From NCBI GenBank assembly GCA_023091735.1, contig JALKBU010001075.1, positions 1 through 17,196 on the forward strand: DNA of 17,196 nucleotides. The letters are read 5' to 3'. The number at the start of each line of letters is the position of its first letter. The first letter of the stretch is position 1. The stretch comes from Trichomonas tenax. Its lineage: Eukaryota; Parabasalia; Trichomonadida; Trichomonadidae. Under the pieces are notes generated by a model. The model was given only the letters and a program-made list of their open reading frames with translations. It searched no databases and was not told the DNA's origin. The position numbers and the translations under genes are program-made. Below, piece after piece: positions 1-7,119 of the stretch.

Positions 1-271
1 TGCGTTCAAGAACTTCTAACATTTTCTCAAGAAGTTTCTTATTCGTTACTGATTCATAAATTGAAGTATTAACTGGTTCATTACTTTGCTCTTCTTTATT
101 TGGTTCATTAACGTCTTCCGTCTTTTCGTCCTTTGATGAAATCAATGGAACCTTTCTTTTACGAACTTGAATTTTACCGTTTTTATCAGTCATAACATAA
201 TATAATGGATGTTGTATTCCTTTTGCATCATTAATAATTATTGAATTTCTCTCTGATCTGCTTAAGCTCAT
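1..271 (-). CDS. Partial hypothetical protein (N-terminal 90 codons), running off the left edge
   Basis: On the minus strand an ATG at 271-269 opens a frame that stays open to the window edge. The N-terminus begins MSLSRSERNSIIINDAKGIQ and continues with a hydrophobic/aromatic stretch (HPLYYVMTDKNGKIQVRKRK). It ends in a charged Glu/Asn/Lys-rich region that looks like a linker or coiled coil (ESVTNKKLLEKMLEVLER). I do not recognise a named domain. It is divergent from the Lys-rich gene at 326, with only 54 bp between the two start codons, so the two may share a promoter region. Its position beside an HNH-type endonuclease remnant and repeats suggests it is cargo of a mobile element such as a Maverick/Polinton, but no integrase, ATPase, protease or polymerase B is visible here to prove that. 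Confidence 0.6.
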   Translation of the reverse strand, partial: MSLSRSERNSIIINDAKGIQHPLYYVMTDKNGKIQVRKRKVPLISSKDEKTEDVNEPNKEEQSNEPVNTSIYESVTNKKLLEKMLEVLER

Positions 272-325
272 GATTTATTTGGTGTTAAAAAAATAATATT
301 TTAAATTTTTATCCAATATAAAACC

Positions 326-685
326 ATGACAGACTTCGAAACTCTGAAATCGACATTAAAGGAAGAAATATTAAATGAACTCAAAGCAACAACGAAAACC
401 AAAAAGTCTAAAAAGACTGAACAAGCTGATGAAAGATTTACATCCCTAGAAAATAAACCAGTTAAGCCTAAACATAAGTGTACAGAAAAACAATTAGCAG
501 CACTTGCTGCAGGACGACAGAAGAATCCGAGGTGGATCGCAAAAAGAATGAAAGAAGAAGAACGGGCTAAAGTCCTTGAGGGTCAAAGTTCCGAAGCTAA
601 GAAGAAAGAAGAGGAAGAAAAGAAGAAGCAGGAAGAAGAAAAAAAAATCAAAATAACCACTAAAATTATTTTTCAAATTTCTTAA
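326..685 (+). CDS. Lys/Glu-rich basic hypothetical protein, 119 aa
   Basis: The first ATG after the divergent intergenic gap gives a 119-residue highly charged protein. Residues about 1-50 are a Lys-rich helix-forming region. Residues about 50-72 hold the most structured part (HKCTEKQLAALAAGRQKNPR), a short basic motif resembling small nucleic-acid-associated proteins of viruses and large DNA transposons. Residues about 73-108 are an almost pure Lys/Glu coiled-coil tail. The last ~11 residues (KITTKIIFQIS) follow a long A run and have a different composition, so a homopolymer indel may have replaced the original C-terminus. A minus-strand open frame at 494-676 is only the complement of this low-complexity coding and is not a gene. 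Function unknown; nucleic-acid binding is inference from charge. Confidence 0.6.
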   Translation: MTDFETLKSTLKEEILNELKATTKTKKSKKTEQADERFTSLENKPVKPKHKCTEKQLAALAAGRQKNPRWIAKRMKEEERAKVLEGQSSEAKKKEEEEKKKQEEEKKIKITTKIIFQIS

Positions 686-744
686 CTCATAAATCCTTTC
701 ACTTTCTTTTCTTAGTTAGTTAGTCAAAAATTATTTTTTTTAAA

Positions 745-817
745 AAAAACTGAATAGATTTTATAAAGTCATTAGTTTCAAAATCAATAATAACGTTAAT
801 TTTGTAAGAAATGAAAA
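745..817 (+). repeat. 73-bp direct repeat, copy 1
   Basis: This copy and the one at 1364-1436 match at 68 of 73 positions by hand alignment, offset exactly 619 bp, with no gaps. Mismatches cluster in the first half; the last ~40 bases (core AATCAATAATAACGTTAATT) are identical. The two copies bracket the frameshifted endonuclease gene at 829-1325. The similarity may extend a little further upstream into A/T runs. Confidence 0.85.
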
Positions 818-828
818 ATAAATCATAA

Positions 829-1325
829 TTAATTACTAACATACATGATTTTATTATCGTAATCATACGTTTTAATTTCTGATTTCAACTCATTAATGTT
901 CAACCCTTTACATTCAAGTAGATCGTACACTAATGATTTCATTTTTGTTTTAAGATATTGCAACTTTAATGAAGCATCACCTAATTTATTTAATTCATCA
1001 GCTATTTCATCATTTTCGATAAATTCTAATAATAAAGGTCTTTTATAATTTTTGGAGTCTTACTGCAATATTTCAGATTCTCAAGATGGAAATCAGTAGC
1101 GTCGCCATTAATGAATCCAATGTTGTTATATTTGTTGGGATTCTCTAAAAACTGTCTGCCTATGAGTACATGGAGGTGTGTTGTTATATTTAAACATACA
1201 CTATAGAATCCATTGCTAACATAAATGTTTAGAATCTTATTGTTCTCCACTTTCTTTATACAGTAAGGATAGATGTTCAATATTTCGTATTTACCCTCAT
1301 AACCTTTCAAAGGAATGAATGTCAT
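829..1325 (-). pseudogene. NUMOD4/HNH-type endonuclease-like gene, frameshifted
   Basis: An ATG at 1325-1323 opens a 99-residue frame with the NUMOD4 signature near its start (FIPLKGYEGKYEILN). It then has the HNH_3-like layout: a His-led hydrophobic helix (HLHVLIGRQFLENPNKYNN), an acidic loop and ENLKYCSKT. In typical members the middle segment reads N-H-x-D-G; here it is GFINGD, so the key Asn-His pair is not preserved. The frame stops at 1028-1026 just after an A-run, but a second minus frame takes over without a gap and runs to a stop at 831-829. That second frame encodes ~65 residues of good helical composition (EFIENDEIADELNKLGDASL at its start). The simplest reading is one ~165-residue gene broken by a single-base indel in the A run near 1050. 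Homing-endonuclease-like ancestry is family knowledge; inactivity is inference. Confidence 0.6.
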
Positions 1326-1363
1326 TGTTTACTTAGGAAATAAAAAAAAAAATAAATTATTTT

Positions 1364-1436
1364 AAAAACTGAATAGATTCTATATAGTCAGGAGTTTTAA
1401 AATCAATAATAACGTTAATTTTGTAAGAAATGAAAA
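1364..1436 (+). repeat. 73-bp direct repeat, copy 2
   Basis: Partner of the copy at 745-817 (68/73 identical). It lies just upstream of the start codon of the endonuclease-like gene and just inside the proposed element end at about 1480. Confidence 0.85.
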
Positions 1437-1453
1437 TTTATTCTCTATATGGG

Positions 1454-1480
1454 GAGTGTGGGACCTAACTTTGTAACACT
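1454..1480. mobile_element. Possible terminus of a Maverick/Polinton-like element
   Basis: Read on the minus strand from 1480 the sequence begins AGTGTTACAAAGTTAGG. Maverick/Polinton terminal repeats characteristically start with AG. The stretch is internally symmetric (AGTGTGGGACC near 1454, ACACT at 1476-1480). All element-like genes lie to the left and none to the right. The other terminus is outside the window, so neither the inverted repeat nor a target duplication can be confirmed. Confidence 0.25.
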
Positions 1481-1507
1481 AACTCTATCATGTAAATATA
1501 CTATAAA

Positions 1508-1556
1508 AAGATGTTCGCAGAAGCCACGGCGAAGTCGTGGCTTCTGCGAACATCTT
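1508..1556. repeat. Perfect 21-bp inverted repeat (GC-rich hairpin), 7-nt loop
   Basis: Arms 1508-1528 and 1536-1556 are exact reverse complements (arm core GTTCGCAGAAGCCACG), separated by GCGAAGT. The GC-rich stem stands out sharply from the surrounding AT-rich DNA. It lies about 28 bp outside the proposed element end, in sequence with no supported gene. It could be a foldback mini-element, a structured RNA, or a strong hairpin at a transposition junction. Confidence 0.9.
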
Positions 1557-2358
1557 ATTACTAACTGTTTTTTATATATAAAGCCTATATCGACAATCCA
1601 CATCTATATTATATATATACAAACATATATATTTAATTCATGTTAATTGTTGAAAAAGTTTTTCATGAATACACCAATCAATCATATTTGTTTCTCATTA
1701 TAAGAAAAATTTATAAGTTGATCAAAAATTATAATAAAGCTCCAATAATCATGCAACACATAGGATATAGACTGGCGATGAAGATGAAAAACTATCCGAT
1801 CTTCATTATATATTTTGATCAATACGAATTTATTAAAATTATAACTGAAGATAATATAAAGAGAAATTGTGTAATTGCATAAGAGTAATTTCTATATTTC
1901 AACCTTTCATAGTCATTCTGTAAAGTAAATCGCTGATTATTTCGAAGATCGAGTCTGAAAGGAAGAACTGTGGACTGGATTGCTAGCATTTTGGCTACCA
2001 GTGCCAATGAAGAATTTAATTTTTCTTTTCAAAGTAAATTTAAAAAAATATAGGATATCATTCTTCCAATAATCATTTATAATCACATGCCACGTAAATA
2101 TTTATTTGTCAAATATAAATGTTTACATGTCAGATACTATCACTTTTATGCCACTTTTCTTGACAACTTTCGGTACGCAACAATAATACCTAAATATTAC
2201 TAAATTAACCAAAAATAACAAATAAAAATTTCAAAATTTTAAAAATCATTTTGTTTTGTGTGAATACCAAATGGAGAGAAAACAAATTTGATGCCGAATC
2301 CAAATATCGCGACAAAAGTGTAGGTTGATATTGTGAGACCCTTTCAATATGAAATTTT
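1557..2358. other. Gene-free interval; possible transposon-end remnant at 2095-2175
   Basis: Short open frames here (1640-1882 plus; 1819-2007 minus) have AT-driven composition or no recognisable motif, and I do not call them genes. Around 2095-2175 the words TTTGTCAAATA, TTACATGTCAGA and TGCCACTTTTCTTGACAACT resemble the TGTCA-rich ends of the element at 14007-14962, so this may be a solo terminus of that family. Confidence 0.4.
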
Positions 2359-2364
2359 TCATTA
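2359..2364 (+). promoter_or_regulatory. Candidate initiator (Inr) of the kinase gene
   Basis: TCATTA matches the trichomonad initiator pattern TCA(C/T)(T/A)(T/A), with the A at 2361 as predicted start. It lies about 67 bp upstream of the kinase ATG. Trichomonad leaders are usually shorter, so this assignment is tentative. Confidence 0.35.
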
Positions 2365-2427
2365 TACAGCACTCTCTGAAACAAAGATTTTTATCGGAAG
2401 AAAAAAATTTGTAAATTTCCCAAAAAT

Positions 2428-3480
2428 ATGGAAGGCGCTTTTCTTCACTGCAACATTGCAGACGAAAATGTCGAAGTTCCGGTTGTCTTCGGTAAATACA
2501 AAATGATCAAAATAATCGGAACCGGCGCCTTCTCAATCGTCGCTTTAGTTACAAATGTTTCAAGCAATCAATTATTCGCATGCAAAATATGCTCCAGGAA
2601 GTCATTGAACGAGAATAATTTGTTCGACAGATTCGAGAGGGAAGTACGCACTCTCCAAACACTCAATCATCCGAATATTGTTAGATTATACGACGTCGTG
2701 TATGAGGATAATCTCATTTACTTGATCATGGAGTACTGTCAGCACGGAGAGCTCTTCCAATTCATCATTGATCAGCAGAAAGTGCCTGAATATCTGGCGA
2801 AGAATATTTTCAAGCAGTTGTTGGACGCCATCGCCTACATACACTCGAAATCGGTGGCGCATAGAGATATAAAGCCTGAAAACATATTATTAAATGAAGA
2901 GAATAACGCAAAGATTGCAGATTTTGGTCTTTGTCACCCAATAACAAATAAACTGCTGGAGACACCATGCGGTTCTCCGTTCTACGCACCGCCCGAAGTT
3001 ATTGCCAACGAACAATATGACGGAAAAGCAAGTGATGTTTGGTCATTGGGCGTAGTTCTGTTCACAATGGTCACTGGATCATTACCATGGCGCCAAACAA
3101 ATCAGACACAGCTATATTTACAAATTCAAAACGCAGATTTTGTTATCCCTGGTTTCGTTACACCAAACTGCCGCGATATCATTCAAAGGTGCATGAGCCA
3201 CAATCCTTCCGATCGCCCACAGCCAATAGATTTGATGTTACATCCATGGTTCGAAGAACAATCAGAATTTGCACAAATATTAGGTTCCAGACAAAAACCT
3301 CCTCCTCCACAACAGGACTCATTCAATTTAGCACCACAATCAAGACGTAATCCTATCATTATTCGTCCAAAGCAGTCTTTGTCTGCTCAAGCCGGAAACT
3401 ATAAACCAGTCATTCCACAACAGATGCAATCAGTTATAAGAAAGGTTCCGCGACAGTCAATGAGTATCAAAAGAAATTAA
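2428..3480 (+). CDS. CAMK/AMPK-like serine/threonine protein kinase, 350 aa
   Basis: A complete protein kinase domain fills residues about 24-275. It has the glycine-rich loop GTGAFSIV (31-38), VAIK-type lysine K53 (FACKIC), alpha-C glutamate E72, catalytic HRDIKPENILL (145-155), DFGLC (165-169), activation segment CGSPFYAPPE (181-190), DVWSLG (203-208) and the closing HPWF (272-275). All catalytic residues are present, so it should be active, transferring phosphate from ATP to Ser/Thr. The Gly-Ser-Pro before the APPE motif and the overall pattern resemble the CAMK group (AMPK/SNF1/MARK-like), common and greatly expanded in trichomonads. The ~75-residue tail is Pro/Gln/Arg/Lys-rich (PPPPQQ) and probably disordered, with no UBA or CaM-binding segment recognisable. 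The start is the first in-frame ATG. A 103-residue open frame at 3039-3350 is a shadow of this gene. Confidence 0.95.
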   Translation: MEGAFLHCNIADENVEVPVVFGKYKMIKIIGTGAFSIVALVTNVSSNQLFACKICSRKSLNENNLFDRFEREVRTLQTLNHPNIVRLYDVVYEDNLIYLIMEYCQHGELFQFIIDQQKVPEYLAKNIFKQLLDAIAYIHSKSVAHRDIKPENILLNEENNAKIADFGLCHPITNKLLETPCGSPFYAPPEVIANEQYDGKASDVWSLGVVLFTMVTGSLPWRQTNQTQLYLQIQNADFVIPGFVTPNCRDIIQRCMSHNPSDRPQPIDLMLHPWFEEQSEFAQILGSRQKPPPPQQDSFNLAPQSRRNPIIIRPKQSLSAQAGNYKPVIPQQMQSVIRKVPRQSMSIKRN

Positions 3481-3635
3481 TTGTAATGTTTTTGTTTGTA
3501 TAAAATTTTCCCCAGCTCATTCCTATTTTTTTCTATACTAAATTCATTTAATATATCAATTTATGTATCTAAATATAAATTCTCGTAACTATAAGAAAAA
3601 ATAACGAAAAATTATCAATTTTAGTATCTAAATAA

Positions 3636-3641
3636 TCACAA
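3636..3641 (+). promoter_or_regulatory. Candidate initiator before the Cys-pair gene
   Basis: TCACAA at 3636 fits a loose trichomonad Inr and sits 10 nt before an ATG at 3648. That ATG opens only a 19-codon frame ending at TAG 3705-3707, in a different frame from the large gene that follows. Either it is a small upstream ORF, or an indel separates the true start from the main frame. Confidence 0.25.
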
Positions 3642-3769
3642 ATAAAAATGATTTATTTTACTGCCATTATGCTAAATATAATCTTCTATAATTATTGGCA
3701 TGTGTAGAATCAAAAAATATCAAAAGATCTCTTGACCATGCGAAAAAGTGCCAAAAAGAAACTGAAAAA

Positions 3770-5452
3770 ATGCAAACTGCGTTCGAATCTCAAGAAGAGA
3801 CGCCTGATAAAAATATTGCTATCAAATTATATAATCAGCTAATTAAGAAGTATGGCTATGAGAAGGTTTCAGAGACTTATGAAGCAGTATTAAATGCAGA
3901 TCTCCCAAGATACCAACTCTTGAAATTGATCAATAATGATGATTTAGGGACAGCCCCTAACCTCAAAATAATTAAAAGAAAGGATTGTAGACTGATTTTT
4001 GGTAATTTCAATATTCCAACTTCAATTCTTAAATTCCAAAAGCGCAAACCTGGAAGAGATTTTGTCAAGCTGCAGATATATCCTCCAAAGAACGCAGTAG
4101 AAAGTTTTTGCAAGTCAACGAATCACTTTTATTCGCCTCTTGATGTTATCAATGCCGCATCAAATTTAAAATTAATCTCTGACACTGAGAAGAAGAAGGT
4201 TGTGAACGATTTGGACTATAGATTGCAGGACAACATGTTTAAGGTCTACTCGTTTATTTCCAACCCTCTTGCGCAAGGCAGATTGATAGACCACGCGGAA
4301 CCAATTCAGTCTTATTGCAAGAAATATCATCCACTCTCACTTCCAAAGTGCTCGAACTGCGATCCAATGGCAGAAAGCGTCCTTAACAATGAGTATATCA
4401 CAGTCGATCAGACAACAGCGGACAACGGAAAACATCATATCATCAATCAAACTTCGAACAAACTCGAAGCGATAGAAGATAGTCATGCCGCACTTGATGT
4501 TGAGTGCTCAAGATGCGAAAGTGTTTACAAGCATCTTCTTGAATATGGAAAATCATACTTTAATACATCTCCTGACATGAAGAAAGAAATCATCACAATT
4601 TTTGGTTCTTATGGTCCATTGATGATTAAATTAATTGAAACATCAGATGATGAATATTTCGATAAATTCACAACATTCATTCGCCAAAGGTACATCAATT
4701 TGCATGTCAGCAGACTCCTGCAGAAGCCAGAGTGGGCGAGAGGACTTGAAGTCAACTTACCACCTTCAAGAGCGATGTTTTCGAAGGTTTCTCACAAAAC
4801 ACTTGATTATGGTGTTTATGGAAGAATTTCATTGCCAATACAGTATTGTGTTAAGAATGTTGGCCTCATCCAAATGCTTTTCGACAGACTATTTTCAGCC
4901 CTCAGCTTTCAAAGAGAGCACACAATGGATCTCAACATCTTCACGTACATGCTGTCTGTTCTCAGAATGCCAGAAGACGAAGAATCAGAGATGGGATATT
5001 CCGAAGCACAGCTTTTAGTTGCTTTAGCGATGCTTTCGAAGAAACTCGAAATCGTTCGCCGCACAACAGATTATACAGACAAAAGCAGAATTATCCCAAC
5101 AGAAATAGGTCTGACAATCAATTCTCTATCTCCTGAGGTGAGAGTTATCGAGATCATCTATGACATGATCATCACGCACAAGATGAACCTCAAAACAGGT
5201 GTTCCTGAATTTGCTGGTTTGCTGAGAGATGTCAATTGCAAGATTGTTAAAGACATCATAACATTGACATTAATCAGCTTAAGAGCATTGAAGTTCTGCA
5301 CGCAAAACAGAGTAAGAGAAGGAATAATTGTTACTGTCGTTTTCGAGAAAGGATATATGAAGATGGCGTTGAAAGACACGAAATTTGGAAATCCAAATTT
5401 GATGGTTGATTTGGAGTGTTTCAAGTCAACAAAGGGTGTTTTAGACATTTGA
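3770..5452 (+). CDS. Unrecognised 560-residue protein with paired cysteines
   Basis: This is a long, well-composed frame whose first in-frame ATG is at 3770. The frame is open back to 3692 (TAA at 3689), so about 25 further protein-like codons (including a TTG at 3695, ACVESKNIKRSLDH) precede it with no ATG. The N-terminus is either non-ATG or truncated by an upstream indel. Counting from the 3770 ATG, residues 183-197 show C-x3-H-x6-C-x2-C (CKKYHPLSLPKCSNC) and residues 246-249 show a second C-x2-C (ECSRC). Together they could form a zinc-binding module. The rest is mainly helical, with a long region (residues ~260-530) rich in Leu/Ile such as PLMIKLIETSDDEYFDKF. There is no signal peptide or membrane segment. 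I know no named family; it could be a trichomonad-specific protein. Coding is supported by length and amino-acid composition; function unknown. Confidence 0.85.
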   Translation: MQTAFESQEETPDKNIAIKLYNQLIKKYGYEKVSETYEAVLNADLPRYQLLKLINNDDLGTAPNLKIIKRKDCRLIFGNFNIPTSILKFQKRKPGRDFVKLQIYPPKNAVESFCKSTNHFYSPLDVINAASNLKLISDTEKKKVVNDLDYRLQDNMFKVYSFISNPLAQGRLIDHAEPIQSYCKKYHPLSLPKCSNCDPMAESVLNNEYITVDQTTADNGKHHIINQTSNKLEAIEDSHAALDVECSRCESVYKHLLEYGKSYFNTSPDMKKEIITIFGSYGPLMIKLIETSDDEYFDKFTTFIRQRYINLHVSRLLQKPEWARGLEVNLPPSRAMFSKVSHKTLDYGVYGRISLPIQYCVKNVGLIQMLFDRLFSALSFQREHTMDLNIFTYMLSVLRMPEDEESEMGYSEAQLLVALAMLSKKLEIVRRTTDYTDKSRIIPTEIGLTINSLSPEVRVIEIIYDMIITHKMNLKTGVPEFAGLLRDVNCKIVKDIITLTLISLRALKFCTQNRVREGIIVTVVFEKGYMKMALKDTKFGNPNLMVDLECFKSTKGVLDI

Positions 5453-5554
5453 TTTATTTTTTATTTTTTGTTATTTAATATAAATTGAGATTTGTATTTT
5501 ATTCTAAAGATTTTTTTTTATAAAACAAAATATATTTTTGTAAAATAAAACAAA

Positions 5555-5995
5555 TTATTGCTGCATGCCCGCAATAGTTAGTACAATATGTCTATTGCCT
5601 CCATATGCTCTATGTTCGTTCAAATAAATACCCTGCCATCTTCCGAGCATTAATTGCCCGTTACTTATCGGAATGTCGAGTGAAACACCCATTACAGACG
5701 ATTTGACGTGCGCTGGCATATCATCTGGGCCTTCAGACGAGTGTTCCCACTGTGGGCCTTCTGGGATCGCTTTGTTCATCCATGACTCAAGGTCCGAGCG
5801 GACATCACTGCAGACGTTCTCGTTTATTGTCAATGAAGCGCTTGTATGCTGTAGAAACAGATTTAATGATCCAACTTTGAAATTCTTGAGCTCAGGAAGC
5901 TTCTGAATGATGATCTTAGTGATGATATGACAGCCTCTTTCCATCTGAGGGAGATCTATTTCCTTCTGAACGATGTTGAACTGTCCTCCTTTCAT
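5555..5995 (-). CDS. YjbQ/UPF0047 family protein, 146 aa
   Basis: The full-length protein matches the UPF0047 (YjbQ) family, which is normally 130-150 residues. The signature blocks are all present: LFLQHTSASLTINEN (46-60), the acidic and histidine-rich HSSEGPDDMPAHVKS (85-99), and LGRWQGIYLNEHR (117-129), with conserved His50, His85 and His96. The bacterial prototype E. coli YjbQ has weak thiamine-phosphate-synthase activity in vitro and forms trimers with a putative metal/phosphate pocket. The role in eukaryotic parasites is not established. No targeting sequence is evident, so it is probably cytosolic. The start ATG (5995-5993) fits the family N-terminus, which begins in a beta strand (QFNIVQKEIDLP). 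Directly upstream, starting 15 bp from the ATG, is the G-tract array; no TCAYTW initiator lies close to the start. The plus-strand frame at 5673-5906 is a shadow. Confidence 0.93.
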   Translation of the reverse strand: MKGGQFNIVQKEIDLPQMERGCHIITKIIIQKLPELKNFKVGSLNLFLQHTSASLTINENVCSDVRSDLESWMNKAIPEGPQWEHSSEGPDDMPAHVKSSVMGVSLDIPISNGQLMLGRWQGIYLNEHRAYGGNRHIVLTIAGMQQ

Positions 5996-6009
5996 ATCTT
6001 TGAAATAGA

Positions 6010-6132
6010 GGGCATGAAAATATTAAAGGGTGTTGAAATATAATAAAGGGGTAAATTGACTAAAAAGGGCGCGAAAAAATAAAACAGGGGAATAACAATT
6101 TTTAAAGGGGTCCGATAAATTAATTAAGGGGG
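6010..6132 (+). repeat. Phased G-tract array, seven tracts at ~20-nt period
   Basis: Runs of 3-5 G start at 6010, 6028, 6048, 6067, 6087, 6107 and 6128, spacing 18, 20, 19, 20, 20 and 21 nt. Most are preceded by A-rich sequence (AAAGGG, AAAGGGG, TTAAGGGGG), with AT-rich unrelated sequence between. On the minus strand, the sense strand of the adjacent YjbQ gene, these read CCCTTTA-like. The array begins 15 bp upstream of that ATG. A related array of opposite polarity occurs at 8873-9141. Confidence 0.85.
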
Positions 6133-6214
6133 TATTTATAAAATAACCTTATACACATTTTTTCACAGATGTAGACATCTCAGTTTTTTTTTTTTCAAAT
6201 TTTTTGCAAAATAA

Positions 6215-6970
6215 TTATGCGCTGTTAAGGTACAATCAGTTTTTGCTTTACAAGAACTGTTCAATCATAACTATCTATGCGGCAAGATTCATAATCTTAA
6301 TAAAAAAAACAATCTGTTTAATTATTGCATCAGTCATCAATTATACGACTATTTAAAGGTTTTGCTTGAACATTACTCGCATTGATAGTATTTTTGAAAA
6401 AAAAAAATCCTCCAATATTCGTTGCTATATGCCGGCACATGCATTGATGAGCTTTTCCATGGAAATTCACTATTAAATGCAGCTTGCCTCTCAGCTCATA
6501 AAAGCAAAGAAATAATCCAACTCATTCTTGAAAGGATGTCAATAGCTTGAAGAGTCTAAAAACCAGCTGTCATTTCAGCGTGCATGAGTTATGATAGGGA
6601 AATTGCAGAAATGATCATTCAGTCGGGATTTGAGTGCAATAAATTGGATGATAAAGGAAACACAGCAATGGAATACCTTTCAGATTGGGAAAATGATGAT
6701 GTTACTGCCATTCTTCAGTTAATGAATAAAATATGTTTTAATGTTAATGGCCCTAGTGATATAAAGCCCAGCAAGCTCCCAATCAGGCAGCTCTTATGCA
6801 ACATCAACAGCCGTATCAGGTATAGACCCCTTGAAGTAATGCTTATAAATAGAGCGGATCTTTCTCGAGTGCTTCCAAATAACAAAACTGTTCTTGAGTA
6901 CATGCAACAGAAGGCGTCAAGAGACATAAAATTGAGGAATTTGTTGGATAAGTATGCAACTAATAAATAG
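6215..6970 (+). pseudogene. Decayed ankyrin-repeat protein gene
   Basis: One plus-strand frame from 6215 to the stop at 6968-6970 encodes ankyrin-like repeats but carries in-frame stops at 6383, 6386, 6395, 6548 and 6557. An 11-A run at 6397-6407 coincides with a local shift (NPPIFVAI reads in another frame). Recognisable units are NLFNYCISHQLYDYLKVLLE, GNSLLNAACLSAHKSKEIIQ, KPAVISACMSYDREIAEMII and DDKGNTAMEYLSDWENDDV. They match the helix-turn-helix spacing of the large trichomonad ankyrin family. The 128 codons from ATG 6584 remain open and would encode the last one or two repeats and a C-terminal tail. The 5' part and start codon are not identifiable, so the gene is truncated as well as interrupted. 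Confidence 0.75.
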
Positions 6971-7119
6971 TTGAATAAATATTTTTTATGTGATTGTTTG
7001 GCATGATATGGTATATGAAATTTATTTTATGTATTGAATTCGATTGGTTGTACTAAAGTGAAATAAATTGCTTAATTCATGGAAAGATAGAAACATTTAA
7101 TAAACATTTTTGATAATAT

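Noticed and set aside
1640..2007. Two small overlapping open frames (80 aa plus, 62 aa minus) as genes
   Set aside because: AT-driven composition or no recognisable domain, no initiator site. A GC-richer patch at 1930-2005 might be a remnant but cannot be assigned.
6010..6132. Canonical G-quadruplex
   Set aside because: Loops between G tracts are about 15-17 nt, longer than the usual 1-7, so the regular phasing is better explained another way.
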